A stretch of DNA of 20,734 nt from Saccoglossus kowalevskii (taxonomy: Eukaryota; Hemichordata; Enteropneusta; Harrimaniidae), in NCBI RefSeq assembly GCF_000003605.2, contig NW_003125923.1:1-20734 (forward strand). The letters are read 5' to 3'. The translations under genes were made by a program, and so were the position numbers. The notes under the pieces were generated by a model, which was not told the DNA's origin, made no database searches, and was given only the letters and a program-made list of their open reading frames with translations. Positions 18,726-20,734 of this stretch are shown here, one piece after another. Position 1 is the stretch's first letter. Each line of letters starts with the position of its first letter.

Positions 18726-20734
18726 CTGAATAAATTAAATATCAATTTATGTTACGTGTTTTAACAATATTATGATTCGTATCAATAATGATATATGTAA
18801 AATTTCGAAATATTAAGAAATAATTTTACCATAGCAACCAGAGCAATAAATCAAATTCTGACCATCTTCCACGATATTTAATAATTATGTTTTCTAAAAA
18901 AAAATTGCCCAGTGATCCCAATTTATTTTTTCGGCATCGTGAACGTATGAACCAATAATAAAATAATCATCAATTCGACACAAACATCTTTGAGTGTAAA
19001 GATGCTCATTTGTCATTACATTCCTGTAACTATAGATGTACATATAAAACAATTAAGCTGTCACTGGCGTATTGCGTTCTTGCTGAGAGAGATGATCGCA
19101 GAAAATGATAACCATGAGCAAGAAAATCGAAAAGTTCGAAAACACAGCTGGTAGAAGCATTCATATGATTACTACTAGACGACCTCTAGGTCATTCGCAC
19201 GTGTATTATTGATGCAAACGTTTCCCTTTAATTGTGTCAATTTCCTTGGGATTTGTCGTGTTTCGTCCTCGATGTCGATTTCCTGCGTCACTAAATTATA
19301 CCATCAAATATTAATCATGTCGGTGAAAAGAAAGGGTCGACGAGGACATCTTAGTGGCAAAGTGCAGTCAACGTGACAGTGTACAGTGTAAAACTATGCA
19401 TCATCGCGTCCTGACGTCGAGTAAGGTATATCACATGGAATGTTCCCATCGCCGTCTTTATCATGGAAACGAGATACTGAAGACATGTATGCGCACAGAG
19501 ACTATTTCAATACGATTTATATGCTTGGCTATATTATGTTGTGATATAAACACACAATATTTTTCAAGTCTGGTTGAATGTATTTATTTTACTCTGATAT
19601 AATATATATGTGATGTTAAACCAAAGTCTGAACGTGATTTACTACTAAATCAAACACGATCCCAACATGTATTATAACGTGTTATTACAAGAATCACGTG
19701 AATAACAAATAATACGTGCAGCACAATTCGACCATCCTAGTTAAATATCAGCATCAAAATAACCAGCAAAAGCCGTCTTGAAGAAAAACAAATTGGTACC
19801 ATGGTTGTGAACAAAATGGCGTCAAAACTCAAAATGGCCGACATTGATAGACCAGAACCTGATACTGGGCGGCGCTGACATTTGTGAATCCTCTTCCTTC
19901 TCTTTTCTAGAGAATTTTGCAGACAATGTTTTGTTATTTCCGAAAGCCTATCATGTACCCAGCCAGTTGTGCTTTGTTTATAATCAATACAATACAATTT
20001 CTTTACGGACGTCTAGCAGTGTGTCCCTCAGAATGTTTCGTTACATGAATATTTCATAACCAAACTTGTTTACATCTTCAGAGTACAAATACTATATCAA
20101 CAATACACAGAACAAAATACCACGCTACATATTCTCCATTGTAAATACAGATAATACTATATCAATTTGCATATCATAAATCTGTGATTTACCAATTCAA
20201 AGACCCAACACACTCTATATCATCAAACAAGCCAGTAGACAACACTAAACACAAAAACGTATATTTTCAAGATCAATCAAGGTTAGTCTAGACATCGTGA
20301 ATGACAATAGTTATCCTAGTTCAAATTTATGACTATGATTGACCATGTTAAACCGTGGTGGCACTTACCAAGCATGGCTCAACCATGGTTACTACAGCAG
20401 TCGGACAGAAAACGAGTAAACATATGTTGTGTCAGTGTCAATCATTAGGATTATTGCAGCCATTTTGTCAACAAGTATGCAACCAAGTAGGTTTTCTGGT
20501 TCGACCAATAATTGCCATCGAATGTTGAATAGGCAACTTTAATTTTTTTTAGAAATTCGTAATCAGCACAAATAATATATTAAAAAAAGTGGTTTTATTG
20601 ACTTTTCCTAAAAAATGCCTAAGCCTTACACAATTTTGAAAAATTGTCCAGGCCTACTGAGGTTATGGGTCTAAATTAATTAGATTTCAATTTACACACA
20701 CGATTTAGTACCGCTAAGGTTTTTTTAAAAAAAT
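18726..20734. other. No supported gene at the right end
   Basis: AT-rich sequence. The plus-strand ATGs with good context at 19318 (MSVKRKGRRGHLSGKVQST, then stop) and 19815 (MASKLKMADIDRP, stop after 20 codons, with a YY1-like AAATGGCG) are short and lack good donors. The minus frame 19997-19737 has a hydrophobic end but no family or splice support. A perfect palindrome AACCATGGTT is at 20381-20390. Nothing else is recognised. Confidence 0.4.

Noticed and set aside
19815-19880. Plus-strand start AAAATGGCGTCAAAACTC with a second AAAATGGCC
   Set aside because: The frame stops after 20 codons and no good donor precedes the stop; it may only be a YY1-like motif.

Overview
This looks like AT-rich nuclear DNA from an animal, most likely a marine invertebrate; I cannot name the species. 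The evidence is small exons with GT/AG splice sites, introns of 0.3 to 3.6 kb, extracellular domains (CUB, LDL-receptor class A) with the phase-1 exon borders usual in animals, a poly(A) signal, and much decayed repeat DNA. No bacterial-style gene organisation is present. Most long open frames on either strand are chance.

The main gene is on the minus strand. Read from high to low coordinates it has: a possible divergent CUB half (18725-18531), the second half of a CUB domain (15162-14886), a complete CUB domain split over two exons (11242-11069 and 8996-8790), a first LDLa module (8466-8329), a second LDLa module (7927-7760), and a last exon (7449-7277) with a transmembrane helix, a short basic cytoplasmic tail and the stop. 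A poly(A) signal follows at 7134-7129. Splice phases agree across the five junctions from 14886 down to the stop, so this part is a coherent 3' end of a type I membrane receptor or co-receptor. The order CUB-CUB-LDLa-LDLa-TM resembles, but does not match, Neto proteins (CUB-CUB-LDLa-TM) or LRP3/10/12 (CUB-LDLa2-CUB-LDLa2/3-TM). The 5' end, including the signal peptide and the first half of the CUB at 15162, was not found.

The 2.1 kb intron that splits the complete CUB holds a minisatellite of 17 units of 39/40 bp (9577-10250), each with a small hairpin. Copies of an older dispersed repeat lie on both sides of it. The 3.6 kb intron upstream holds two RFX X-box-like sites and, on the opposite strand, a candidate signal-peptide exon (14250-14316) that could start a nested antisense gene.

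The left third (1-7000) has no convincing intact gene. It contains an LTR-like or heat-shock-like promoter region (three heat-shock elements and a TATA box, 956-1165), a degenerate 42-bp tandem repeat (1656-1825), and a palindromic structure of about 2.8 kb (about 3290-6093). The palindrome has inverted outer arms of about 260 bp, and inside them inverted tandem units of about 163 bp, sharing nearly one axis at 4700. Its right arm carries a decayed coding frame with one in-frame stop (6009-5503), which looks derived from a mobile element or a multicopy gene. The right end (18.8-20.7 kb) shows no supported gene.
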